Below, piece after piece: positions 44,509 through 56,700 of a stretch of 64,000 nt of DNA. A program made the translations under genes and the position numbers. The stretch covers positions 16,057,951-16,121,950 of the forward strand of contig OY482865.1 of NCBI GenBank assembly GCA_960531495.1, in the 5' to 3' direction. The notes under the pieces are model-generated. The model made no database searches, was not told the DNA's origin, and worked only from the letters and a program-made list of their open reading frames with translations. The DNA is from Zeus faber (lineage: Eukaryota > Chordata > Actinopteri > Zeiformes > Zeidae). The stretch's first letter is position 1; each line of letters begins with the position of its first letter.

Positions 44509-47500
44509 TCAGTGACTGGCCACACTGGGGTGTAGGGGCTTCACTCGAACCAGGCGAGACATTCCAAGCCGCAGACCCTGACCAGGAGACTTCACAGCTG
44601 GACTGGTGGAAGAGCTGGGGCTGCTGCCAACCTGACCTGGAGGGAAAGGAGGATTGTAATATGAATATTGGGATAATTCTCCATCTGGATGGAGAGATAT
44701 ACGTATTGCCACGACAAGGGCACATTTTTAAAAGGTACCTTCAGGTTAGGAATTTTATGAAGACCCATTTACCACATTTTGAACATACGCCCAAACAGAA
44801 CACATTAGACAGCATCCTTCGACATGCACCTGGCATCAAGGGATCAGTCTCTTCTCTGTACGATACTATACAGGCGAGTGTAGTAATCTTCGACCTTAAA
44901 CTGAAAACCAACTGGGAACAGGAACTCAACACTGAAATCTCAGAAGATGTCTGGGAGGCAATTCTTGATAGAATACACCATAGTAGCTCTATAAATGCCA
45001 GACACTCAGCTTTCAATACCATAGTCCCCACCAGACTGGCTGCTAAGCTGCGGGAGCTAGGACTGAGCACTCTGCCGTGTGCCTGGATCCTAGACTTCCT
45101 CTCAGCCTGGCCCCAGGTGGTTAGGGTGGGGAGGCACATGTCCAGCTCCCTCACCCTGAACACAGGATCCCCCCCAGGGCTGCGTCCTCAGCCCCCTACT
45201 GTACTCCCTGTACACACATGACTGTGTGGCCAGGTCCAGCTCCAACACCATCATCAAGTTTGCTGACAACACCGTCGTGGTGGTGAGCCTGATCACCGAC
45301 GACGACAATGAGAAGGCCCACCGCGAGGAGGTGGCTGACCTGTCACTCGTGCCAAGACAACAGCCTCCTCCTGAACATCAGCAAAACCAAGGAGCTGATT
45401 GTGGACTTTAGAAGAGGAGTGAGGAGCAAATTGGCAGAAGTAGTTGGTCTTGGAAGCATGACCAAAGGTGTTTATACGGATCACATAGCACATCAAGTGG
45501 AGCTATATCGGAAAAAGGAGCATGACCAGAAGGAACAGGACCAGGAGACTCTCAGAAAAGTCAACCAAATACTGTTGGTGGATAAGAAGAATGAGGAAAA
45601 TAAGGCCAAAGAGAAGGTTTATAGATGAGCAGAACAGAAAGAATTGTAGGTAGATAATGCACTGCGGCGCCCCTATGGGGAGCAGCCGAAGGAAGAGGAT
45701 TCTTGGTGGTGGAATGAGGAAGTAAAGGAGCAGCTATGAAGATAAACAGTGATGATTCTCTTGATAAAGACATTGACATTGAGAAAAGTGTGCCACATGT
45801 GACTTTAATGGTGGCTGAAGGATTTGGGCAGAAGCATATAGGAGAAAGGATGGAAGAAGCTGCAGTATTGTCAAGAAAAAGTAGCTTATTGGGGTCAGAC
45901 AGTAACCCATGGACACAGAAGCATCATGCTCAGATAATGAAATTGCTGCATGCAATGATGAAGCCAAAGGAAATAGCTGTAGCTAAGTGTGCAGCACACA
46001 AAATGGACACGTCAAGGGTTACTCAAGGTAACACAGCAGTGGATGAGGCTGCTAAAGCAGTTACAGGAGCAAACAAAGCAGGCAAAGTTCTTCTTGTCAC
46101 CCATTAAGTGGACTTGGAGGATAAAATCACGTTCAGAGATGTGATCTCGATGCAAGAAGCTACGTCAGCCACACAAGAGCCTACTGGTCTGTGGAGAAAT
46201 CATGAAGGACTGATGGTAGCACCCCCGACCTACTAAATTGGATGATTCAGGAAGCACATGGATTAGCCCATGTTGCAAGGGGGGAGGTAAGAAGAAAAAT
46301 CACGAAAGAGTATGGTTTTTGGGCACCGTACTTGCTTGAGCAAATTGATTATGTCATAGGCAGATGTACAATCGGTCTTAAAAACAATGTTCGAAGGGGT
46401 GTGATGAGTTCATCCAGTCACATTTCAACTCCGACAGGTCCTATGCATGAGTTGGTTGTGGATTTTGTTGACATGATAAGATCAGGAGGAAAGAAAAATA
46501 CAGGTTTGTCAATGTGGATAGATTTTCACGGTGGACTGATGCATGTCCAACCAAGCGTAAAGATGCTCAGTCAGTTGCCAAGCCAAGTCCTCGTGTCGTG
46601 AGGTCATAAGCAGGTGGGGACTTCCAGATCGCATATCTTCAAGTAATAGGAAAGAGTTTGCGGATAAAACAGTAAAATTAATTCAGCAAAAATTGGGAAT
46701 TAAATAATGACTAGGAGCTGTTTATCATCCGCAAAGCCAAGGTGTTTGTGAAAAATTTAATGGTGTGCTGAAAAATCCCATTGTTAAAATCTGTCAGCAT
46801 ACTGGTCTAAACTGGGTAGAGGTGTGTAGTTAGGAGCTAACACTAGTAGAGAAATATCCATTCTGAATATCTGATTCCGTCATAGACTCAATACTATTTT
46901 TGAATGAGAAAATGCATGGACAAAGGGGGGAAATGGAAAATGTTAATCATATATTGGAATAATGTAAAAGCGTAATGCAAAAGCGAAATTATTATACTGT
47001 ATTTGATGTGTGTGCAAGATACTGGCTGGTGAATTTTTCTTTCAGGACCAGTATGAGGTTGGCTGTGTCCAGAGATCCTAACAGCCTAATGGACTTGAAC
47101 ACTCAAACATGGACTTTCAAAAATGGAGGATGAAAATGGACGACGGACCCTGAATGAGGACATTATGATCAGGAGTGTCGAGTGAAATATCATTAAAAGT
47201 TGATGGTGTTAAAAAGCAACAGTTCAATACATACATATGGGTTATTCATGTTTTTATAATATTGGAGTTTGTTTATTACAATGTAACCTGTATTATTGAT
47301 GAAAAGTCTGTACTCTACAGTAGATGTTTTTAGCAAGACATATTACTTTGATTTAGTATTGTTTTCTTTGAAGTTTTCTGTAACAGGGTGAAATGAATAT
47401 ATTGAGACCTCAGGTGTTTTATTTTTTTGCGGGTTTTGAGGGACATTGATGATAGGCAGGGACAGGTTCACTGGAGTGTTCGATGGGTCGACCAGCCTGA

Positions 47501-49449
47501 CTTTGGACAACATTTTTGATTTATTTCTGAGGTTCTGAATGTATGCATTTATATGTAACATCCTGTACAGTTTTCTAAACCCTTCTTCTTTGCAGTTCAT
47601 TGATTTGGAGTGCAATAGGTGGTTGCCTGGGGCAGAGGGACCGTGAGAGAATTTTCCTGTCTTGATTGTTTGTTGAAAGAACTCAGAAAGGAAGCTGCCA
47701 GATAGGTTTTTCGCTCTCACACTCCACAAATTTTTTGTATTGCTACGACTAAGCATGTTCAGAAGGGTATAATATAATCATTTTGTTTGTTAGTAGGTGA
47801 GTTCTATTAGGCCAATTAACGTCGTAACTTCAATGACTCTTCTCTCTGTCGAGACTTTGTGTAGTCTCGAAGGGGGGTAAATATGAGGTGTCTTGGAATG
47901 TGTGGTGTCCCGTGAATGAAAGTTTGCTGTCATAGGCAGATGTACAATCGGTCTTAAAAACAATGTTCGGAGGGGTGTGATGAGTTCACCCAGTCACATT
48001 TCAACTCCGACAGGTCCTATGCGTATGGTTTTTGGGCACCGTACTTGCTAGCTGCTGCGCTCGGGCAAACGCCTCCGCAGCCACACAGCGAGGACAGAGA
48101 GACTGAGACGGAGTTTCTTCCCGCAAGTCATGAGAACTGTCAATGCTGAACTGACCAGGGATCCTGACAGAAAGCACTGAGTCACTGAGGCCTTACTGTA
48201 CTGTATGTAGCATACTGTACTGCACACTGTGTCACTGTTCTGGGTTACTGCATACTGCGCTGTATTGCCGTTCTGTTCGCTGTTACTGTATTGCTGTGTC
48301 GTACTGTTGTATGCTTTACTGTAAATATTTTTACTGCACATATCTGTACTCTATTCCCTTCTATTTTGTACCCCCACTTTGTATTATCTTTTTGAGTCTT
48401 ATTTAATTTTATTTTATTTATATTATACTATTCACTAACTGCATTACGTTTTAGGAATCAGTTAGTTTCAGTGAGTTAACTAGTTAGGAATTTGGTTAGC
48501 TATTATGTTCAGTTTAGTAACTATTATGCATAATCTCCGGGTACGTTATAAAGGCATTTCACTGCATATATGTATGAATGTACATATATGTATGTGACAA
48601 ATAAACCTCCTGAATCTTGAATATTGAATCTCTTTTGTACAATATAAGGTAGTACAAAGACTCCATCGTTCAAAGTCAGGGCTTTATGGCATATATCCCA
48701 AAGTGTGACAAGTGTGAACATGGGGCTGGAACTCTCACCCACCAGTTCTGGCCCTGCCCAAAGCTAAATTCCTTTTGGACTTTATATCTGACTACATATC
48801 AAAGGCGTTTAATAAAACTATCGATCCAGACACATTAGTTGCTATCTTTGGATCAGTGGCAGTCAATCCTTCCATTAACAAATACGAGGGGCAGGCCATC
48901 TTCCTCTGAACGCTGTTGGCTTCGAGATCTGGAGAGATGTGCTCCATTTGGAGAGACTTTGCCATAAGTCTACCAACAGAGATAACATCTTCCTGAAAAC
49001 ATGACAACCCCTATGTCACAAATGGGCGGCTGCCTGTGATCGCTTGATTGCCCATGCACTTGAACACATAATATACAAGATTCAATTTTATTTTACCCAA
49101 ATGTATACTGAAACACTTTGTAATCTATAAAGGATGTCAACGTTTCTATCTTCTACTGGCGCTGGTATTATTAAGCTTACTTTGCTTATTACTGTTTTTT
49201 TTTCTTCATCTTTTATTATTATTATTATTTTTTTATCCTTTCCAGGGTGGGGGCTGGGGGAATTGGATGGGTGTCGGGGTGGGCTGTTTGTTAAAGAAAG
49301 TAAAAAATGGAAGGTAAAATATGGCATCACTTGTATACTGTCTGTCTTGCATTGTTCTTCAAATAAAATAAATATATATTTAAAATAATATATATATAAT
49401 AAATAATAATAATAATAATTATTGTTAATTAATAAATAAATATATTTAA

Positions 49450-49488
<39 letters not shown>

Positions 49489-51692
49489 GCTACAACTACA
49501 CACTAGGGATGAACAATACCACAATGTTTAGCTTCAATCAAATCCACTCCAGTGACCATTGTTAACTAGAAAATGCATAGTATCATGGGACCAGACAATG
49601 CCCTGGAAACCCAGGCAAAATGTTCCCTCTAGAATCGAATAGAATCTCATTTTGATAAAACACAACTTTGTGGTACAACAGGGTGTCACAACTCATGGTA
49701 CCTGGAGGCTTCCATTTGGGTATTCTGCCCCCTGCTGGGCTGACAGCTTTGCATGGAGGAGGAACGTGGGAGGCCATGACGGGCCGCCTGGGTTGTAATG
49801 CGGGTTCAGCTGGAGGAGGACTTCTTACCGGTGTGGAGGCTAGGAAATGTTTAAAGCGGTGAAATTATATAAAATCATGATGCCGATTACAATTTTCCAT
49901 TAAAATAAATACAAATAAAGAGTTTTCAGGAGACGGACCTGTTGGCAGCAGTTTGCCTTTTGAGGATTTGGGAGTCTGTTTTTCTTTCTTTGAGACTTTG
50001 GGACTCGGTTTGGCCTTCTCAATCCGATTTCTTTTGCCCTTTTTGCCGGTTTTGTTTACTTTCTTTACTGTGAACTCCTCCTCCTCCTCGCTCTCTGCTT
50101 GTTCGCTAAAGTTGTCGTCACTTTCTGAATCTGAAAAGCAATTGACGAAAAAAAAAGTTCAAACAAACATACCACATGAACTGTGAGCCATTAACCGCAG
50201 GGGATAAAGTGTAGAGCGGTGACCTGGTGTCGGTTTAGGCTGGTAGTCCTCATCTTCCTCTTGTAGTTTGTGCCTGTGCTGCTGTCGGGCTTTGGGCGAA
50301 GCCATCTGCTCTGTTTTGATCTTGTCGAGGCCTAAAGATTGGGGGGGGGGGAAATTAAGAATCTAGAAGTAGAACTTGTGACACCCCAACCATCTTTGAC
50401 TCCTTAGATTGGGCAATCCCTGAGTGAATGGCTTGTGAGCTCTATGGAGGAATTAAAATTTGAAGTCGGATAATTGATTTTGCGCGTACTTTTTGGGGAC
50501 TGGGATTGATGAAAAGATGGAAAATATATTGCAAAGAGAAAAAAAAACAAGTCCAATTACCCATAAGAGAGGCGTCCACACTGCAGTTGGAAAGGTGAGG
50601 GGAGGACGGACCCCTGATTTCGTCTCCCTGGACAAGTCGATCCTCGGCACATTCTGAAGAAGGACAAAAACACGAGACGTGCGTTTACAACTTCCTCCGT
50701 CGGCGGTTACCGCTTTGCGTGGCGCTTTCACTCATCAAAGCAAAACCTTTGTCGGCGTTGGGCGCGTCATCGTTCCCACCTGCACCCTGCAGCAATGAGA
50801 GTGCAAGGGCGGCTTCCAGATCACGTTCACACAATCTGTCGTCTAATGGTTTCCTGTAACAAACACGAGGGGACAGACACTTTAATGACGCACCTCAGAA
50901 CCCACCGTGTGCATTCCATCTTCTTCTCGGTGTATTCATTCCATGTTGGAGTGAAACAGAGGTCTTATTTTCAAAGCCCGAACGAAGACTGCATAGTTTC
51001 AACATTTGATTGCATTATCCACGGCGTGGAACGGCTCCCACCCACCTGCTCATTTGCACGGGGGTGGGAGTGGGGGATGAGACACTTGTCTCTTGACTGG
51101 CGGAGCTTTGGGAAGATTTCTTGCGCTCCTGTTTTACATCTTCCCTGGATTTTTTGCTGGGTGGCGCCTTCACACAGGCAAAATCCTCATCTGTAATCAA
51201 TGACGACATAGCGTAGAAATATAGAATGAGTTGAGGTTTCTGTAATTGTGTGTGTATGTATAAGGAGGGGTTGGGTACCATCTCCATTCAAGATACTTCA
51301 TTTGCCACACACACCATAAGTACACTGTGGTGAAATTATGAAATTACTCAGAAGGCTGTACTAGATAAACTAGGAAATTGTGCCAGTTTGCACACACATA
51401 TAAAATAATAACGGTGGACAGAAAAAAAATCGAAATCACATTTACGAACAGCAGCTACAATGCATTAACATCATACCATTAATTACATATTGTTGAGGGG
51501 GAAAACACATTTTATTGACTGATTCGGTTTTTTTTTCTGAGGCTGTGGTTCACTCACCGTCATCGAAGTCACAGTAATTGATCGTCTTTGTTTTCCTGGG
51601 GACAATAAAAACGAGTTATCAACGTGAACAACCGAAGGCGTGAGAAATACAACGCGTCTGCACCACAGCGCACACCTCGATGGTCGATCCAT
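44509..51692 (-). CDS. rad51ap1: RAD51-associated protein 1
   Basis: Nuclear factor that binds DNA and RAD51 and stimulates D-loop formation in homologous recombination. Exons on the minus strand are 51676-51692 (MDRPS), 51558-51595, 51046-51190, 50780-50853 (donor choice uncertain), 50561-50653, 50224-50331, 49939-50130, 49702-49839 and 44509-44636. All are phase-consistent, giving 310 aa (human about 335-352). Recognisable parts are KTKTINYCDFDDDEDF near the N-terminus, PLDDRLCERDLEAALALS (human ALDDKLYQRDLEVALALS), SPHLSNCSVDASLMG, a lysine/glutamate-rich middle, and the C-terminal RAD51-binding motif LRLGMSRLVRVKPLHP. The DMC1-linked WVPP of mammals appears as WKPP. The last intron (44637-49701, 5 kb) is swollen by nested transposable elements, while the other introns are short. 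Confidence 0.95.
45004..48630 (+). mobile_element. L2/Rex-like LINE nested in the L1-like LINE, itself split
   Basis: Left arm about 45004-45425: reverse-transcriptase fragment with SAFNTIVPTRLAAKLRELGL, then PQVVRVGRHMSSSLTLNTGS, SSNTIIKFADNTVVV (the catalytic FADD box, here FADN) and KTKELIVDFRRGVR. Right arm about 48045-48630: SGKRLRSHTARTERLRRSFF as the C-terminal end, a stop, then a 3' untranslated region ending GACAAATAAACCTCCTGAA and the tandem TTGAATATTGAATC tail. The element is 5'-truncated, and about 200 expected residues between the arms are lost where a retrovirus-like relic sits. No clear target duplication was found. Confidence 0.78.
45426..48044 (+). mobile_element. Retrovirus-like pol relic (fossil) inside the L2-like LINE
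   Basis: Parts seen, in order on the plus strand: a gag-like Lys/Glu-rich stretch (about 45480-45630, uncertain), the end of an RNase H domain (about 45940-46110), and integrase with zinc-binding and core regions (about 46180-46900). Sequence further right to 47900 is unassigned. A partial second copy of part of the integrase region, about 90 bp, lies at the right edge (about 47932-48022). The type is an endogenous retrovirus of gamma/epsilon-like organisation. No flanking long terminal repeats were recognised. It is broken, with many interruptions, and is plainly a fossil. It is the youngest layer of the nest by position. Confidence 0.6.
49391..49490. repeat. AT-rich microsatellite at LINE 3' tail
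   Basis: AAT units followed by (AT)n at about 49455-49484, directly continuing the A/T-rich tail of the L1-like LINE, a common seed for microsatellite growth. Confidence 0.8.
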
Positions 51693-53400
51693 AACGGTAA
51701 ACAACAACGTCGAGGCTCAGCTTGGACACATCAACACGGAAGGTAACTCCGCGAACGGTGCGGAATCGTTGCTGCCGTGGCTGAGCTCATTGGAAGGCGG
51801 TAGAAAAGGAACGTTCGTCAGTTCATGTCGTGAGAGTCGGCAGATGATACAGAAAATTGCACCGCGTTGGTCACTTTTTCAATTCGCCCGCCCGAAACCC
51901 GAAGAGTTTGTTGACCAATCTGAAGATTCGAATTGAGCGATTCGTTAAAAAGAAAATTGTGCAATCGTTTTGCCACAACGAATACAAATATGATTACGAC
52001 TTGGATCGGATATACACACACGTTTGTGTGGCAACGCTTGTTTACTCGTGAGATATATAACAGCTTTATTTAGCTAAGGCAAATTTACCGAATCTGCTTG
52101 TTCGAATCGGATCGGCACCTTCCCTTGGGCTATTCTATGTCGCTTTCCATTAGCGGTAATTTGGAGTTGGCAGCCTCCTCTTCAGAGTTAAATGTGTTCC
52201 ATTGTCTCTATTCGGGGATACTATGTAGGCCCATTGTACACTTTTGTTTATTCGGTAAGCTTGTGCAACAAATCAAAAATGTAATAACATAAAAACTACA
52301 GAGTAATTTAGATTGGAGATAAACACGTTTTCAAATTAAAAAAAAAAAACAAAAAACAGGCGACTTTGTTCACCCGTCAACTGCTAGAGCTGCGTATCAT
52401 GCCCGTTATCTCGGTGGACAAAGCCTGCCCCGAAATTCCGACTCGAAATCCCGACTTCAATGGCCGTGTTTTTGCAACCCTTCCAAGGAGGTCTGGGTCT
52501 TCTGAGTTCCCTAAAGCAGCACGAGCAGGGGCGGTCTTTTAGGGCGCCCGGCGCAGGAACAATACGAGGCCCTTCTCCTCTCCGCCTCACTCAAGGCACG
52601 CCGGTTTGGTTTGGCTACTAAACAAAACCTCTTTCCAGTGAGTGAAGCTAAGTGTGTGGGAGTGTTCAAACGTTTGTTTTAGAAATTGTGTGGATCCTGT
52701 TCATACTCCTCCGTGTAAATACAAATCGATTCGCGTGAAAGCATTTGGCTCCACCCACATTTTCTGAGTGAAATTGCATTTCTACGCCACGGTCGTAAAA
52801 CTCGGTCCGGCGTCCGAAAATAATTTAATTTATCAGACACATTTGCGCCTTATCGGTCACGTTTCGATAACAGTCTATGTTACGAGCGCAAATATAATCT
52901 ACACCTAGGTTATAGCGCCCCCTGCACGGACCTCACCGCTTCAGCGGAGCCGCGGACCAGGTGGAGGGACGGGGCCGTGGGGTACGGGGCCCTCTGCTAC
53001 CTGGACAGCACACGCGAGTGGCAAACCTCGTGGAGCAATGGAAGTGAGGGCCAGCGCACGCCGGGCGGGACCTCGGCCCTGCGGGTCTCTGGCCCGTCTC
53101 GCCCGCGCCCTCGGGGAGGTGCAGTGGTTATGTTTTGTACGGCCATTATTACCGGACATTTTGACCCACAAGTTTATACGTTTATTTTTACCAGGCAAAA
53201 AAACAAAAGGCTAACGGAAACCCAGAGCCAAACATCAAGGACGTGGTGTAGTGTGTGTAACATGCTTTTCCCACCCAAACACCAAAGTTAGGCGAGAAGA
53301 TTCTTTATTCATTACACACCACAACACATGCGCTCATGCGGCGGTGGTGACCAACTCACACACAGCTTCAAGTGGTGCACGTTGAAACATATTCTCTGTT
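51693..53400. other. Region upstream of rad51ap1
   Basis: Contains the rad51ap1 promoter side and a GC-rich patch at about 52915-53120 (CpG-rich, no known protein). No TATA box and no divergent gene recognised, although in human FERRY3 (C12orf4) is head-to-head with RAD51AP1. Confidence 0.4.
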
Positions 53401-53720
53401 TTCAACCCATCCTGGCTTGTCCTTCCTCCGGGGGGCAGCCAGGAGCAGTGGGCAGCATACACCGACGCCCGGGGACCAATTACAAATGCCCTTCGCTGGT
53501 CAGATGACGATGTTGTGAATGTTTTTGGTGGGGGTCCTTACTGATGTTACAAGGAAGAAACCCCGTGTGAGCACGGGGAGAACATGCAAACTCCACACAG
53601 ATAGGCCCCTAATCGGGAGATAACCCGCCGGTGCCAACAGCGCCCCAGGCGGGAATCGAACCGAGGATGAACCCTTCTTGGTGTGAAGCAGCAGTGCAAG
53701 CACTGTGCCACCATATACAG
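53400..53720 (-). mobile_element. tRNA-headed teleost SINE-like repeat (copy 2)
   Basis: The minus strand begins GGTGGCACAGTGCTTGCACT, with an RNA polymerase III B-box-like CGGTTCGATTCCCGCC, then GTGTGGAGTTTGCATGTTCT and a G/C-rich body ending GGAGGAAGGACAAGCCAGGA. It is the same family as the copy at 30480-30830 and is better preserved. Confidence 0.8.
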
Positions 53721-56700
53721 TATACATAGGGCATGAACAGGCGTCCAAGGGGGTGGGTGGGAATAAAAGAGGTGCCGTTCTCCGTATTACAAGTCAGTGT
53801 ACCATCAAAATTAATTTTAAGGTGTTATTTTAAGGTTAGAAAAAATTAGTAGTGTTACTTTAATGGAAAAGGTTAGAACACTATTGTAGACAGCCCTGTT
53901 ATAGGCCGGTAGTTCGCCGCTTCCTTTACTCATACACAGTTATAAAAATGTATGTGTCTGTACATCTGTCTGTCTGTCTGTTGTGCGAGAGGTACGTAGA
54001 CCTTTTGATGAGGTGTAAGTACCTATACCCTGACATAAAATAATTCTAGTGTGCACAGAGCATTTTAGAGGGGAAAGATCATCATCTCAGAGACTGTCAG
54101 AGACTCTGAACAGGGCTCTGTAGTGTGATGAGGCTGCCTCATCCCTCTGAAGGGCGACATGTTTAAAAGCGCCCAGAGACCATGGTGAAGTGTTAAGTTG
54201 ATGGTGGTACCCTACAATGGTTTTGCCGCCGCAGGTTCTAGTCTTGACTTTTCCATCGACGCTCACCACCAGCGGTGACACACAGCGGCAAAGCGGTTGG
54301 AAGTCTTTCATTTCCAATGGGAGACGACGACGACGGCCGATGCGATCTCCGACGGTTGAATGGATTTTAAACTGCGATAATGCATTTCCGCTTGTCCGTA
54401 CGCTTACAAACCCTTGGCTTGGGTTCCTACCAAACCTTTGTTCCCTAAACGGAGGAGAAGTTCATTGTTTCGGTGGCCGGTTTCCCCGCACTTTACGATG
54501 TGACCATTCCTTTACGTGGAAGAAGACTCGGGAGGTGGTTGGGATCCCCGGTGAGGTTTATTACATGATGCACTGAAGTAAAAATGTGAAAGTCCAAGTT
54601 GGATCTCTGTGGATCGTGGAGACGGTCCCCGTGCTTCCATAGTTTGATAAAAATAAAAATCCATGTACAGTATGATGTCATATAGCACAAATCACACTGT
54701 CAGAACGCATGGGAATATTTTTTGTTAATCTTAAATTAAATTAATCTGACAGGTATAAAATGTAAATATACGTATATTTATATAACAATATATAATATAT
54801 ATAATAAATATGATATATATACATATATTATACATGTATATATATATATACAAATAATACGTTTTTTATGTGTATATATATATATATAATATATATGTTA
54901 TAGATAATTTTATATTATATATTTTTTTAGACTACTGTATGTACATTTACACATCCTCAAGGAGAGAGATAAAAGGTTGCAATGTTTTATTATTGTATTT
55001 TTTTTTTTTATCATTAGTTGAAGAGTACAAGAGAGAAAGAAGATAAAGAGAGGAACAGGAGTTGTAGTACTTGGTAATGTTGCATATATTATATATTATT
55101 ATGCATATATAGTGTTATCTATAAACAAATACACATGTATATATAAAATAACCCTGTCACTTAAAAATAAATATTTTCACAAACAACATGAAATGCCAAT
55201 ATGCAATCAACCTTAAAATTCCAAAAAAGAGAAATAATACCAATAGACCTAGATCTGTGCATAATCAGTCAATACATATTTTGGTTTAAAAAAAAACCTA
55301 AAATGTTTCTCAATAAAGTGAGCCAATGTAGATTTCTTTTGTTAGCAGCATGGATCATTTTCTAATTTCTTTTTAATTCTGTTGTACAATCAAATAAGTT
55401 ATGTTATTATGAAGTTTATAAAGTTGGAGATTATAACTCCCCGAATTGCCTCCAGGGAGCAGTATGCACCCTGTGTTCCGGGGGCCAAATTACAGAGGTC
55501 CCTGATTTTGACCAAGAGTGAGTGACATGGACGCGACATGTCACTGAGCCCACCCAGACGCCCACACTCCGGAAGCAATCACAGCTTCCTCGCTTTCTCT
55601 TTTACTGAGAGAGCAGCCGCCCGCCCGAGGGTTGTCATTTTCCAATTCTGTGAGTGGGTGGCAGTCGGTTGTGGTTCGTCACACACTGGACCGGGAGGAG
55701 GACGCTCCTTGATGTGATGGTCCGTGTCCGCGGACCCAGACGGGGGAGGAGGACGTGCAGCCGTGGGGCCAAAGAGCCTTGCGGTCATGCATTCCTCAAC
55801 TCCTACAGCAGGGACAAAAATATCGGATCCAGCCATGCAAACACTGCGGTCACAACATCACGCTTCCTTTCACACGTATAGGTGTTTACATCATATTTCA
55901 GGCTATGTTTGACTGCTGCCATAGGTGACTCGATGACCATTCGAGAGGTTATTTGCTGTCGACCCATGCCACACCTCGGTTAATAGTGGGGGAGCGTTCA
56001 CTGGGCTCTGACACACACACACACACACACATTCACCACACACACACACACACACACATGCGCGCGCGACCGAAACGGCCGTTCACCACAAAGGCACATG
56101 ACCACTTCAGGAAGGAAACCAACCTTTTAATGAAAGGAGAAAGTCCTTCTCGGAGCATTGGGGTTGTAAAAAAATGTGTTTTTGTTGCTATTTGTTGAGA
56201 ATTCCATTGAATCAAATAATCAGGAATTCATTTTATACATGGTCCTGCCTCGGGCCCCCCTAATAACACCACCCCTGCTAGTGCTGCGTTCCAATGAACT
56301 CGGGAGAACTCGGAGATCCTCACCAGTACCTATCTCGCAATGTCAGTTCCAGATCCGGTTGTGTGTTAAGCCGCTTGCAATTCGTGCTCCGTTAACTTCT
56401 TAAGACGATCAGTGTTATGCCTGGTGGGACTGCTTCCTCTTAAAGGCCACCGAAATAGAGCGACTGGAGTTCACGCTGCGTATCTCCGAAATGTACAATC
56501 GAAGGAGCGCTGCGTTCGATGGTGTCGTGCCTCTTGCTGTTTACACGGTGAGCAAACAACCCTCATTTGCATGTCACATGTTTACATTCTGAAATTGTTC
56601 GACACTATCTGGATACGCCGCTGTTGCTGCAGATGTTTATTACTGTATTTATTGTTTATTCTGACGTCCACCGCCTATTTGTATCTAGTCCAATCTGTAC

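Larger units (their letters stand above)
44650..49390 (+). mobile_element. L1/Tx1-like LINE, 3' part, split by later insertions
   Basis: Left arm about 44650-45003: plus-strand frame with QGHIFKRYLQVRNFMKTHLP, then WEQELNTEISEDVWEAILDR and IHHSSSINARH, the carboxy-terminal region of L1-clade (Tx1-like) ORF2. Right arm about 48631-49390: it resumes exactly in the family order with QYKVVQRLHRSKSGLYGIYP, a CDKC-type segment and TLTHQFWPCPKLNSFW, then a 3' untranslated region ending at an A/T-rich tail (AATAAATATATATTTAAAAT). The two arms were one continuous element before a second LINE landed between SSINARH and QYKVV. The 5' part is missing, as is usual for target-primed insertions, and a few stops lie in the right arm. 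It is inside the last intron of rad51ap1, antisense to that gene. Confidence 0.82.

Noticed and set aside
47343-47756. 137-codon minus-strand frame inside the nested element region
   Set aside because: Lies in relic sequence of the retrovirus-like fossil with no recognised homology; not treated as a gene.
53630-53720. Possible tRNA gene from a B-box-like CGGTTCGATTCC
   Set aside because: No cloverleaf could be formed; the match is the tRNA-derived head of a SINE.
56412-56560. Exon-like open stretch ending at ACACG|GTGAGC (CYAWWDCFLLKATEIERL...)
   Set aside because: Reasonable donor but no convincing acceptor, no neighbouring exon and no known family; likely chance.
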